NCBI GenBank assembly: GCA_025846845.1
Contig: JAOYTL010000021.1
Span: 1 to 64,000 of the forward strand
Length of the DNA: 64,000 nt
Reading direction: 5' to 3'
Origin: Alloboseaceae bacterium BT-24-1
Lineage (GTDB): Bacteria; Pseudomonadota; Alphaproteobacteria; Rhizobiales; Beijerinckiaceae
Of the stretch, positions 45,776-55,823 are shown one piece after another (position 1 is the first letter of the stretch; every line of letters begins with the position of its first letter). The position numbers and the translations under genes are program-made. The notes beneath the pieces were generated by a model. The model was not told the DNA's origin. It searched no databases and saw nothing but the letters and a program-made list of their open reading frames with translations.

Positions 45776-46309
45776 ATGGCCATGCGCCGAAGCAAGAAGT
45801 CCGAGCTGCTCGAAGCGGCCGGGGCGATCATCGTCCGCAGCGGCGTCGAGGCGCTGACCTTCGATCGCCTCGCAGCCGAGACCGGCGTCAGCAAGGGCGG
45901 CATCCTCTATCACTTCCCCGACAAGGAGCGGCTGCTCACCGCTCTGGTCGAGGGCATCGTCGCGCTGACCGATCTTGCGATCGCTGACGCGGTGCAAAGC
46001 GAGGCCGGCCCGGCCCGGCCGGGCCGCTGGCTGCGCGCCTATATCGGGGTCGCCTTCAGCAATGGCGACGAGATCGACCGGCTGCTGAGCGTGCTGATCG
46101 CAGCGCTGCCGCCGGAGTCGCCCGCTTTGGTACCGCTCATCGCTGCCGACCGGCATTGGCTCGAAGCGGCTTGCGCTGACGGGCTGCCGCGCGGCCTTTC
46201 GATCGCGATCCGGCTCGCGGTCGATGGCGCCTTCTTCACCAGGCTCGACGAGGGCGACGCCGCCGCGACGCGCGAGGTCCTGCTAAAGCTGACGGAGCAG
46301 GCCCTGTGA
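45776..46309 (+). CDS. TetR-family transcriptional regulator
   Basis: A 177-residue regulator with an N-terminal TetR helix-turn-helix: SELLEAAGAIIVRSGVEALTFDRLAAETGVSKGGILYHFPDKERLL. The C-terminal ligand domain is divergent (residues 60-177) and gives no ligand clue. ATG 45776 lies only 5 bases after the operator; a second ATG at 45782 is also in frame. There is little room for a ribosome site, so translation may be from a very short leader. It overlaps the DUF418 gene (GTGA), which is its probable target together with itself. Confidence 0.92.
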   Translation: MAMRRSKKSELLEAAGAIIVRSGVEALTFDRLAAETGVSKGGILYHFPDKERLLTALVEGIVALTDLAIADAVQSEAGPARPGRWLRAYIGVAFSNGDEIDRLLSVLIAALPPESPALVPLIAADRHWLEAACADGLPRGLSIAIRLAVDGAFFTRLDEGDAAATREVLLKLTEQAL

Positions 46310-47490
46310 CGAGCGCTTCCAACACAGTGATCGCGCGAGACCCGGCGATCGACATGATCCGCGGCGTCGCGCTGTTCGGCATTCTCGTCGTCAACATGCC
46401 GTTCTTCGCGATGCCGTTCGGTTTCGGCGGCGACTGGTGGCGCTCAGCCTTTCCCGGCGCGCTAGACCGGTTCGCGGTCTTCCTGATCCAGGCGCTGTTC
46501 GAGGCCAAGTTCATCCTGATCTTCTCGTTCCTGTTCGGCTATGGCGCGGCGCGCCAGATCGAAACGCATGGTCCCGGGCGCTATCGGCGACGACTCCTGG
46601 CGCTCGGTCTGCTCGGCCTTGCCCATGCACTCTTGCTTTTTGCCGGTGACATTCTGCTGGCCTACGCGCTGCTGGGCCTTATCTTGCCGCTGGCGGCACG
46701 CTGGTCGGCCCTGCGCCTCCTCAAGGCGGCGGCGCTGATGTGGCTGCTCGCGATCCTCACCCACACGCTTCTCGGGATCGTCGGCATTATCGAGCCTGAG
46801 AGCTGGAAGGGCGGCGATGACGCTGCCGTCGCCTTGCATCGTTCCGGCGACTTCCTGGCGATCGCGCGTTACCGGCTGATCGAGTGGGCGGTGTTCTATG
46901 GGCTCGCGCCGTTCATCACGCTGTCGCATGTCGCGATGATGTTTTTCCTCGGGATGGCGGCCTACCGCCATCTCGGCTCAGCGCCGCTGAGCAGCCTTGC
47001 CGGGCAAGGCCGCGCGATCGCGCGCCTGCTCTGGCTGCCGGCCGTCATCGGCAACATCGCCTATGCGGCGATGGCCGTGGCGCCGCCGGGTGCGATGAAG
47101 CCCGCCTTCGCCGCGGCCGAGCTGATCCTGCGCGGGGTCTTCCCGCCGCTGCTCAGCCTCGTCCTGATCGGCGCCGGTCTGAGTATCTTCACCAGTCCGC
47201 TCGGGGCCCGGATCGGGCGCATCTTCCAAGCCGATGGCCGGTTGTCGCTGTCGCTCTACATCTGCGAATCGATTGCCTGCGCTCTGCTCTTCTCCGGCTA
47301 CGGCCTCGGCCTTTACGGTCGACTGGGACCGGCGGCCTGTATCGGCTTGGCGGCGCTGGTCTATTTCGGCTTGCTGATCGCAGCCTCGCTGTGGGGCAAG
47401 GTCTTCGCCAAGGGGCCGTTCGAATGGTTCGTCGAGCGCATGGCGGGGCCGCGCCGGCCGCCGAGGATGGTGCTCGAAACCGCCGGATAG
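46306..47490 (+). CDS. DUF418 (YeiB-like) multi-pass membrane protein
   Basis: A 394-residue inner-membrane protein with about 9-10 predicted helices. The N-terminal motif DPAIDMIRGVALFGILVVNMPFF and the C-terminal DUF418 region (LSLYICESIACALLFSGYGLGLYGRLG) identify the family. Relatives are found near heme, sugar or drug-transport genes; the function is unknown. It starts with GTG 46306, overlapping tetR, so the pair is controlled by the operator at 45741-45770. It could export or acylate a compound sensed by the regulator. Confidence 0.88.
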   Translation: MTSASNTVIARDPAIDMIRGVALFGILVVNMPFFAMPFGFGGDWWRSAFPGALDRFAVFLIQALFEAKFILIFSFLFGYGAARQIETHGPGRYRRRLLALGLLGLAHALLLFAGDILLAYALLGLILPLAARWSALRLLKAAALMWLLAILTHTLLGIVGIIEPESWKGGDDAAVALHRSGDFLAIARYRLIEWAVFYGLAPFITLSHVAMMFFLGMAAYRHLGSAPLSSLAGQGRAIARLLWLPAVIGNIAYAAMAVAPPGAMKPAFAAAELILRGVFPPLLSLVLIGAGLSIFTSPLGARIGRIFQADGRLSLSLYICESIACALLFSGYGLGLYGRLGPAACIGLAALVYFGLLIAASLWGKVFAKGPFEWFVERMAGPRRPPRMVLETAG

Positions 47491-47694
47491 GCCGGGTTTT
47501 TCGCTCCTCTTGCACTGCACAACCTCGCCGAAAGTCGCAGCAACGAAAGTGCGAGCCCGCTGCGGCTTGCCGGCTGAGGTTCGCGCCCTATGATGCGGCG
47601 AAATTCAAGAAGCCGATGGGATGTCGGGCTGACGCTGCGCGCCAGCCGTGCTGATCGGTCCCGATGACGGCCCATGTCTGGGGAGACGCCTGAA

Positions 47695-49647
<1,953 letters not shown>

Positions 49648-49669
49648 GCGGCTCAGTCAACTTGTGAAT

Positions 49670-49708
49670 CATGCCATCAATGACTATTATGCAATCATTG
49701 ATGGCATG
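49670..49708. promoter_or_regulatory. Inverted-repeat operator of fitAB
   Basis: CATGCCATCAATGA (49670-49683) and TCATTGATGGCATG (49695-49708) are perfect 14-bp arms around an 11-base AT-rich spacer, 12 bases upstream of the fitA ATG. The inner TGCCATCA / TGATGGCA halves resemble the TGCTATCA-type inverted repeat described for neisserial FitAB. It is the longest perfect dyad noted in the window. Confidence 0.8.
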
Positions 49709-49719
49709 AGGATTTCGCC

Positions 49720-49968
49720 ATGGCGAGCATGACGATCCGCAATATCGAGGACCAGCTGAAGGCGCGTCTGCGTGTTCGGGCGGCGGAGCATGGCCGCTCG
49801 ATGGAGGATGAAGCGCGCGATATCCTTCGTATCGCGCTGGCTGGCGAGGCGCAGCGGCCAGCCAATCTCGCGGCCAGCATCAGGACGAGGCTCGCGGCGA
49901 CCGGTGGAGTGCAGCTGGACATCCCGCCACGCGAAGCACTTCCAGAACCGCCCGATTTTTCAAAGTGA
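49720..49968 (+). CDS. fitA: FitA-type ribbon-helix-helix antitoxin
   Basis: An 82-residue protein: MASMTIRNIEDQLKARLRVRAAEHGRSMEDEARDIL is the FitA-like (Arc/MetJ) DNA-binding domain. The tail IPPREALPEPPDF is the peptide that occupies the PIN toxin active site in FitAB structures. It starts at ATG 49720 just after a perfect operator dyad, and overlaps fitB by 4 bases. It autoregulates in the family. Confidence 0.94.
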   Translation: MASMTIRNIEDQLKARLRVRAAEHGRSMEDEARDILRIALAGEAQRPANLAASIRTRLAATGGVQLDIPPREALPEPPDFSK

Positions 49969-50390
49969 TCGTGATCGACACCAACATTATCTCGGAGATG
50001 GTCGCCGTCGCGCCATCTTCGGCGGTCGAGGCTTGGCTCGCCGCCCAGCCGCCCATGGCGATCTTCACGACCACAGTAACGCAAGCCGAGATTCTGTTTG
50101 GCCTTGGGCTACTTCCTCATGGGCGCCGGCGCCGTGATCTGGAAGCGGCGATCCTGCCGATCTTCGATCAGGATCTGGCCGGACGCATCCTGCCATTCGA
50201 CAGCGCAGCGGCAGAAACCTACGCTGCGATTGCAGTCGCGCGCCGGGAGGCGGGCCGGCCGATCAGTCAGTTCGACGCCCAGATCGCGGCGATCGCCAGT
50301 TCGCGCGGTGCTGTGCTCGCGACGCGAAATGCCAGCGATTTCGAAGGCATCGCGCTGGAGATCGTCAACCCTTGGAGTTGGCGCGGCTGA
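49965..50390 (+). CDS. fitB: FitB-type PIN-domain toxin
   Basis: A 141-residue PIN RNase with Asp5 (MIVIDTNIISEM), Glu42 (TQAEILFGLGLLPHG), Asp104 (ISQFDAQIAAIA) and Asp125 (TRNASDFEG) all in place. GRPISQFDAQIAAIA and NASDFEG identify the FitB branch. It starts with GTG at 49965 overlapping the antitoxin stop. Active-site residues are intact. It ends 10 bases before the convergent mur stop. Confidence 0.94.
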   Translation: MIVIDTNIISEMVAVAPSSAVEAWLAAQPPMAIFTTTVTQAEILFGLGLLPHGRRRRDLEAAILPIFDQDLAGRILPFDSAAAETYAAIAVARREAGRPISQFDAQIAAIASSRGAVLATRNASDFEGIALEIVNPWSWRG

Positions 50391-50400
50391 CGTTTGTGCG

Positions 50401-50859
50401 TCAGGCGTCCTTCTTGCCGGGCTTCCGCCGTGCCGGCTTGATCTTGCGCCCATACAGCTCCAGCTTGTGCCGGACGATCTCGTAGCCGAGCTCGGCTGCG
50501 ATCTTGGCCTGGAGCGCCTCGATCTCGGGCGAGGAGAACTCGACGACCTGACCGGTCTCGACATCGATCAGATGGTCATGGTGCTGCTGGTCGGCGTGCT
50601 CGTAGCGCGAGACACCGTCCTCGAAGGCGTGGCGTTCGATCGCGCCCTGCGTCTCCAGCAGCTTCATCGTGCGGTAGACGGTCGAGAGCGACAGCGTCGG
50701 GTCGTGCACGAAAGCGCGGGTGAAGATGCCCTTCGCATCGGGATGGTCGTCGGCCTCGGCCAGGACCCGCAGGATCAGCCGGCGCTGCTGGGTCATGCGC
50801 AGCCCCGCCTTGCGGAGCTGGAGCTCGAATGCCGCCACGCGCTGGTCGATTCCCTTCAT
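50401..50859 (-). CDS. mur: Fur-family manganese regulator, Mur-like
   Basis: A 152-residue Fur-type repressor: MKGIDQRVAAFELQLRKAGLRMTQQRRLILRVL, the DNA-binding helix LSLSTVYRTMKLLETQGAI, and the metal site ERHAFEDGVSRYEHADQQHHDHLI. It contains no cysteine, so it lacks the CxxC zinc sites of classic Fur and Zur; this is typical of rhizobial Fur/Mur, which senses Mn. It is divergent from sitABCD across 130 bases carrying several TTGCA dyads. Specificity for Mn is inferred from family and neighbours. Confidence 0.85.
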   Translation of the reverse strand: MKGIDQRVAAFELQLRKAGLRMTQQRRLILRVLAEADDHPDAKGIFTRAFVHDPTLSLSTVYRTMKLLETQGAIERHAFEDGVSRYEHADQQHHDHLIDVETGQVVEFSSPEIEALQAKIAAELGYEIVRHKLELYGRKIKPARRKPGKKDA

Positions 50860-50884
50860 GCGCGAGAGGTAGCAACCCTGAGAG

Positions 50885-50949
50885 GCATTTGCAAAAATGC
50901 TTTATCGCAATTCGTTTGCAACTGCGTTGACAAATGCAAGTGGTTTGCA
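50885..50949. promoter_or_regulatory. Three TTGCA-type dyads in the mur / sitA interval (probable Mur boxes)
   Basis: GCATTT-gcaa-AAATGC (50885-50900), GCAA-ttcgt-TTGC (50907-50919) and TGCAA-gtggt-TTGCA (50935-50949). The third lies just downstream of a TTGACA -35-like box (50927-50932) reading toward sitA, where a repressor would block the -10. Rhizobial manganese-responsive elements are TGCAA/TTGCA-rich dyads, so these are likely Mur sites controlling sitABCD and perhaps mur itself. Confidence 0.6.
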
Positions 50950-50989
50950 ATAGCGTTACATTATCCCCTGCTTCGCTATTGGAGAGACC

Positions 50990-51901
50990 ATGTCGTCGCG
51001 CCGCTATTTCCTTGGCCTTGCCGCCGCCACGACACTGGCCTTCGGCCTTGCCGGTTCTGCCTTCGCGCAGACCACGCCGGGCAAGCCCTTGCGCGTCGTG
51101 ACCACCTTCACGGTGATCCAGGACATCGCCCAGAATGTCGCCGGTACGGCGGCGATCGTCGAATCGATCACCAAACCCGGCGCCGAGATCCATGACTACC
51201 AGCCGACGCCGCTCGACGTGGTGAAAGCTCAATCGGCCGATCTCGTGCTCTGGAACGGCATGAACCTGGAGCGCTGGTTCGAGAAGTTCTTCGACAATGT
51301 GAAGAACGTGAAGAGCGCGGTGGTGACCGACGGCATCGCGCCGATGGGCATCAAGGAGGGCCCCTATGAGGGCAAGCCCAACCCGCATGCCTGGATGTCG
51401 ACGGCAAGCGCGCTGATCTATGTCGAGAACATCCGCAAGGCGCTGTCCGAGGCCGATTCGGCCAATGCCGCGACCTATGCCAGGAACGCCAACGACTACG
51501 CCGCGCAGATCAAGGCGATGGACGGGCCGCTGCGCGCCCGCCTCGACAAGGTGCCGGCCGACAAGCGCTGGCTCGTCTCCAGCGAGGGCGCCTTCAGCTA
51601 TCTCACCCGCGACTATGGCTGGCGCGAAGCCTATCTTTGGCCGATCAATGCCGACGAGCAGGGCACACCGCAGCAGGTGCGCCGGCTGATCGACCTCGTC
51701 CGCAAGAACAAGGTCCCGGCCGTGTTCAGCGAGAGCACGATCTCGGACAAGGCTGCCAAGCAGGTCGCGCGCGAGACCGGCGCCAAGTACGGCGGCGTGC
51801 TCTATGTCGACTCGCTCTCCGATGCCCGCGGCGCGGTGCCGACCTATCTCAAGCTGCTCGAAGTCACCGTCGACACGATCGCGAAGGGGTTCGGCCAGTG
51901 A
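50990..51901 (+). CDS. sitA: Mn/Fe ABC transporter substrate-binding protein SitA
   Basis: A 303-residue cluster A-I (PsaA/SitA-like) binding protein with a signal peptide (residues 1-26, ending AFA-Q). Metal ligands are visible: His in EIHDYQPTPLD, His in NPHAWMST, Glu in SSEGAFSYL and Asp in YVDSLSDARG. The Glu ligand and short His-poor loop favour Mn/Fe over Zn. ATG 50990 with GGAGAGACC. It heads the sitABCD operon opposite mur. Confidence 0.94.
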   Translation: MSSRRYFLGLAAATTLAFGLAGSAFAQTTPGKPLRVVTTFTVIQDIAQNVAGTAAIVESITKPGAEIHDYQPTPLDVVKAQSADLVLWNGMNLERWFEKFFDNVKNVKSAVVTDGIAPMGIKEGPYEGKPNPHAWMSTASALIYVENIRKALSEADSANAATYARNANDYAAQIKAMDGPLRARLDKVPADKRWLVSSEGAFSYLTRDYGWREAYLWPINADEQGTPQQVRRLIDLVRKNKVPAVFSESTISDKAAKQVARETGAKYGGVLYVDSLSDARGAVPTYLKLLEVTVDTIAKGFGQ

Positions 51902-52806
51902 ACCGGGAGGCCGCCGAGATCCGCCCGGGGCAGGTGCCGACGCCATCGATCGTGATCAGCGGCGTCACCGTCCGCTACGCCAATGGCGTGACCGCGGTGA
52001 ACGACGCCTCCTTCGCGCTCGGCCCCGGCACGATCTGCGCGTTGGTCGGCGTCAACGGCTCCGGCAAGTCGACGATCTTCAAGACGCTGATGGGCTTCCT
52101 CAAGCCGGCGCAGGGGCTGGTCAGCATCGCCGGCATGGAGGTTCGCGCGGCGCTGAAGCGCGGCCTCGTCGCCTATGTGCCGCAGGCCGAGGAGGTCGAC
52201 TGGACCTTCCCGGTGCTGGTCGACGACGTCGTGATGATGGGGCGCTACGGCCATATGGGCTTCATGCGCCTGCCGCGGAAGGCCGATCGTGAGGCGGCCG
52301 AGCAGGCGCTCGAGCGCGTCAACATGCTGGAATTCCGCCGCCGCCAGATCGGCGAGCTCTCCGGCGGCCAGCGCAAGCGCGTCTTCCTTGCCCGCGCTTT
52401 GGCGCAGGGCGGGCAGGTGATCCTGCTCGACGAGCCTTTCACCGGCGTCGACGTCAAGACCGAGGATCAGATCGTCGGGCTGATGCGCGAATTGCGGGCC
52501 GAAGGACGGCTGATGCTGGTCTCGACCCATAATCTCGGCTCGATCCCGGATTTCTGCGACCAGGTCGTGATCGTCAACAAGACCGTGCTCGCGGCGGGGC
52601 CGACCGAGAGCACCTTCACCCAGGACAATCTGCAGAAGGCTTTTGGCGGCGCGCTCCGGCATTTCCGCCTGGAAGGCGCGAGCCTGCATGCCGATGCCGA
52701 CGAGCGGCGCGTCACAGTCATCACCGACGACGAGCGCCCGCTCGTCTTCTATGGCGACCGCGACCATGAGAAGCCTGCCGCCGGCAGGAAGGACGGGCAG
52801 CCGTGA
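51898..52806 (+). CDS. sitB: Mn/Fe ABC transporter ATPase SitB
   Basis: A 302-residue ABC ATPase: Walker A GVNGSGKST, signature LSGGQRKRVFLARAL, Walker B VILLDEPFTGVD, switch His STHNLGS. It powers SitCD. It starts with GTG 51898, overlapping the sitA stop by 4 bases; a longer open frame runs back into sitA and is not coding. The C-terminal 50 residues (after about 250) are an extra charged tail. Confidence 0.95.
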   Translation: MNREAAEIRPGQVPTPSIVISGVTVRYANGVTAVNDASFALGPGTICALVGVNGSGKSTIFKTLMGFLKPAQGLVSIAGMEVRAALKRGLVAYVPQAEEVDWTFPVLVDDVVMMGRYGHMGFMRLPRKADREAAEQALERVNMLEFRRRQIGELSGGQRKRVFLARALAQGGQVILLDEPFTGVDVKTEDQIVGLMRELRAEGRLMLVSTHNLGSIPDFCDQVVIVNKTVLAAGPTESTFTQDNLQKAFGGALRHFRLEGASLHADADERRVTVITDDERPLVFYGDRDHEKPAAGRKDGQP

Positions 52807-53657
52807 TGGAGCTCCTGCTCGAACCCTTCGGCTACCAGTACATGGTCAAGGCGATCTGGGTTTCGGCGCTGGTCGGCGGCGTCTGCGCCTTCCTGTCCTG
52901 CTATCTGATGTTGAAGGGCTGGTCGCTGATGGGCGATGCACTGGCGCATGCGATCGTGCCGGGTGTCGCGCTCGCCTATCTCCTGAAGGTTCCCTATGCC
53001 GCCGGCGCCTTCTTCTCCGGCCTGCTGGCGGCGCTCGCCATGGCGCTGGTCAGGGTGCGGACGCAACTGCGCGAGGATGCCGTGATAGGCATCGTCTTCA
53101 CGACCTTCTTCGCCGTCGGCCTGCTGATCGTCTCGATCAACCCGACCTCGGTCAACGTCCAGTCGATCGTGCTCGGCAACATCCTCGGCATCTCGGACGA
53201 GGACGTGATCCAGGTCGCGATCATCGCCTTCGTCTCGCTCACCATCCTGCTGCTGCGCTGGAAGGACCTGATGCTGGTCTTCTTCGACGAGAACCAGGCG
53301 CGCGCAGTCGGCCTGTCGCCAACGCGCCTCAAGATCCTGTTCTTCGTGCTGCTCTCGGCCTGCACCGTCGCGGCACTGCAGACGGTCGGCGCCTGCCTTG
53401 TCATCGCCATGGTGGTGACGCCGGGCGCGACCGCCTATCTCCTGACCGACCGTTTCGGCCGACTGATCGCGATCGCGGTCGCCATGGGCGTCACGACCTC
53501 GGCGGTCGGAGCCTATGCCAGCTATTTCCTCGACGGCTCGACCGGCGGGCTGATCGTCGTGTTCCAGACGGCGCTGTTCCTACTCGCCTTCCTGTTCGCG
53601 CCCAAGCATGGCCGCCTCGGCGCGCGCCGAGCCGCCAGGGTCGGAGGCGCGGCATGA
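52803..53657 (+). CDS. sitC: Mn/Fe ABC transporter permease SitC
   Basis: A 284-residue ABC-3 family permease with about 8 membrane helices. The coupling-helix region LKGWSLMGDALAHAIVPGVALA near the N terminus is characteristic. GTG 52803 directly precedes an ATG (52806), and either could start it; both overlap the sitB stop. Pairs with SitD. Confidence 0.94.
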   Translation: MMELLLEPFGYQYMVKAIWVSALVGGVCAFLSCYLMLKGWSLMGDALAHAIVPGVALAYLLKVPYAAGAFFSGLLAALAMALVRVRTQLREDAVIGIVFTTFFAVGLLIVSINPTSVNVQSIVLGNILGISDEDVIQVAIIAFVSLTILLLRWKDLMLVFFDENQARAVGLSPTRLKILFFVLLSACTVAALQTVGACLVIAMVVTPGATAYLLTDRFGRLIAIAVAMGVTTSAVGAYASYFLDGSTGGLIVVFQTALFLLAFLFAPKHGRLGARRAARVGGAA

Positions 53658-54502
53658 GCCTTATATTGGACTGGCTTTTCGCTCCCTTCGCCCATGAGTT
53701 CATGTTGCGTGGCCTCGCCGTCGCGGTGATGGTCGGCCTCGTCTGCGCCGTGCTGTCCTGCTTTTTGGTGCTGAAGGGCTGGTCGCTGATGGGCGACGCG
53801 GTCTCGCATGCGGTGCTGCCCGGCATCGTGCTGGCTCACATCGCCAGCCTGCCGCTCGCCATCGGCGCCTTCGCAGCGGGCCTCACCTGCGCCTTCGGCA
53901 TCGGCTATCTCAAGGAGAACAGCCGGGTGAAGGAGGACACGGTGATGGGCATCGTCTTCTCCGGCATGTTCGCGCTCGGCCTCGTGCTCTTCGTCAAGGT
54001 CGACAGCGACCAGCACCTCCTGCACATCCTGTTCGGCAATATGCTCGGCGTGACCTGGGCCGACATCGCCGAGACGGCGCTGATCGCCTTGCCGGTCGCC
54101 GGCTTCATGCTGGTCAAACGACGCGATTTCCTGCTGCACGCCTTCGATCCGGCGCATGCGCGGGCGATCGGTCTGCCGGTCAGGGCGCTGCATTTCGGCC
54201 TGCTCGCCATGCTGGCGCTGACCATCGTCGCGGCGCTGAAGGCGGTCGGCATCATCCTTGTCGTCGCCATGCTGATCGCGCCCGGTGCGATCGGCTACCT
54301 GACGACGCGCCGCTTCGACCTGATGCTGCTGGTCGCGGTCGCGGCGGCGGTGACGTCGAGCGTCCTCGGCACGATCCTGAGCTTCCATCTCGATGTCGCC
54401 ACCGGTCCTTGCATCGTCGTGGTGCAGGCGGTGGTCTTCCTGGCGGCGCTGGCGCGCAGCCTCCTCAGGGCGCGAAGGCTGGTCGCGGTGCGGCTGGCCT
54501 GA
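53654..54502 (+). CDS. sitD: Mn/Fe ABC transporter permease SitD
   Basis: A 282-residue ABC-3 permease, paralogous to SitC over its length (LKGWSLMGDAVSHAVLPGIVLAH in the same position). About 8 membrane helices. ATG 53654 overlaps the sitC stop (ATGA). It is the last gene of the transporter; 113 bases separate it from the Asp/Arg-rich small gene. Confidence 0.94.
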   Translation: MSLILDWLFAPFAHEFMLRGLAVAVMVGLVCAVLSCFLVLKGWSLMGDAVSHAVLPGIVLAHIASLPLAIGAFAAGLTCAFGIGYLKENSRVKEDTVMGIVFSGMFALGLVLFVKVDSDQHLLHILFGNMLGVTWADIAETALIALPVAGFMLVKRRDFLLHAFDPAHARAIGLPVRALHFGLLAMLALTIVAALKAVGIILVVAMLIAPGAIGYLTTRRFDLMLLVAVAAAVTSSVLGTILSFHLDVATGPCIVVVQAVVFLAALARSLLRARRLVAVRLA

Positions 54503-54615
54503 ATCGCATTGCGAAAATCGTCTCCTCCGGAATAAGGCCGATCGCCACTCGTTCTTCCCAAATCCGCCAAGTTGTCCCGCTGCCATGGGACATGGTCGGT
54601 ATAGAGGAGACGATG

Positions 54616-54876
54616 ATGAGCGAGATCGACGAAGGACGGCGGAAGCTGCTGCGGCTGGCGCTTTTTGCGTTGCCCATGGCGATCGCTGGCTCGGTGCTGA
54701 CCGCGACGACTGTACGAGCCGACGATGATGACGACGATGACGATCGTCGTCGCCGCCGGTGGTATCGTCGCCGCTACTATGACGATGGCTATCGGCGACG
54801 CGGGCGCGATGACGACTACTATCGCTGGCGGAGGCGCAGCCGCCGTCGTGACGATGACGACGACGACGATGATTGA
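54616..54876 (+). CDS. Small exported Asp/Arg/Tyr-rich protein
   Basis: An 86-residue protein. An N-terminal signal-like segment (LLRLALFALPMAIAGSVL, ending TTVRA, about residue 32) is followed by a mature part made almost only of Asp, Arg and Tyr: an eight-Asp run, RRRRRWYRRRYYDDGYRRRG, and a final Asp run. I recognise no family. The start at ATG 54616 follows AGGAGA; ATG 54613 is adjacent. Alternating acidic and basic clusters suggest metal binding or polyelectrolyte interaction in the periplasm. Position just after sitABCD makes a Mn-related role tempting but unproven. A TGTCCC / GGGACA dyad (54573-54578, 54587-54592) lies upstream. Confidence 0.7.
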   Translation: MSEIDEGRRKLLRLALFALPMAIAGSVLTATTVRADDDDDDDDRRRRRWYRRRYYDDGYRRRGRDDDYYRWRRRSRRRDDDDDDDD

Positions 54877-54909
54877 TCGCCGCGGCTGAGCAGCCGGCTC
54901 ATGGCGGGG

Positions 54910-55716
54910 TCAGGCCGCCTCGGCAGGCTCGCTGTCCTCAGTCCGCGTGACCTCGACCCATTGGCTGAGGCACTGGCACAGGCTGCCGCTGGTCAGGAAA
55001 GCGATGTCGGCAGCGTCGCGCCCGGCGGCGATGCGGACCATGCCTTCGATCGGCGCAAGCCGCGTCGGATCGACTAGCCACCAGCGCCCGTCGAGGAAGA
55101 CCTCGAAGACGGCGTGGAAATCCGGCGGGTTCAGCTCGGCGGCATAGACGCTGACGGCGCGCGCCGGCAGGTTGAGCGCGCGGCAGAGCGCGATGCCGAG
55201 ATGGCTGAAATCGCGGCAGACGCCGGCGCGGTCGATGAATGTCTGTTCGGCCGTGGTCTGGGCGTTGCTGACGCCATGGACGTAGTCGACATGCTCCTGC
55301 AGCCAGTCGACGACGGCGAGCACCTTGGCGCCGCCCGCCTCGATGTCGCTGAACTCGCGCTGGGCGAAGCGCATCAGGCTGTCGGATGGGCAGAAGCGGC
55401 TCGGCAGCAGATAGGGTAGCACCTCCGCCGGCAATTCGGCCCAGGCGTGCTGGTGCGCCCCGGCCTGCAGGAAGGGGCGCGCGCCATTGTCGATCACGCC
55501 CTGATACTGGATCGACACCTGCCCGGAGAGCACCGCGCGAAAGCGGCGGACGCCCGTGGCGGGATCCTCGTCGCGGATCAACTCGGCCGCCTGGTCGATC
55601 AGCAGCCGGTCGGAGAGGATGGTCTGGTCCGAGGACCGCGCCGGTTCGATCGCGACGATCACCGGCGTTTCATGGTCGAAGCGATAGACGAGAGTGGCGA
55701 CGACCTTCAGCTGCAC
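54910..55716 (-). CDS. Transglutaminase-like cysteine-protease-fold protein
   Basis: A 268-residue protein: N-terminal beta domain, then a transglutaminase-like core with the catalytic triad Cys in DRAGVCRDFSHLGIAL, His in PPDFHAVFEVFLDG and Asp in WWLVDPTRLAP. It has no signal peptide. Such proteins in bacteria are mostly uncharacterised peptidases or amidases. It converges with the Asp/Arg-rich gene and has no obvious operon partner. Confidence 0.9.
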   Translation of the reverse strand: MQLKVVATLVYRFDHETPVIVAIEPARSSDQTILSDRLLIDQAAELIRDEDPATGVRRFRAVLSGQVSIQYQGVIDNGARPFLQAGAHQHAWAELPAEVLPYLLPSRFCPSDSLMRFAQREFSDIEAGGAKVLAVVDWLQEHVDYVHGVSNAQTTAEQTFIDRAGVCRDFSHLGIALCRALNLPARAVSVYAAELNPPDFHAVFEVFLDGRWWLVDPTRLAPIEGMVRIAAGRDAADIAFLTSGSLCQCLSQWVEVTRTEDSEPAEAA

Positions 55717-55823
55717 AACCTGCTCCTTATGCGACGGCGCCGGACAGCGCGTGCGTCAACCTGATGGGGAGCAGGATGTTCCGCTGTTTCCGCGACAGCA
55801 GTGCGAAGGTTTCGCTCCCGTCG

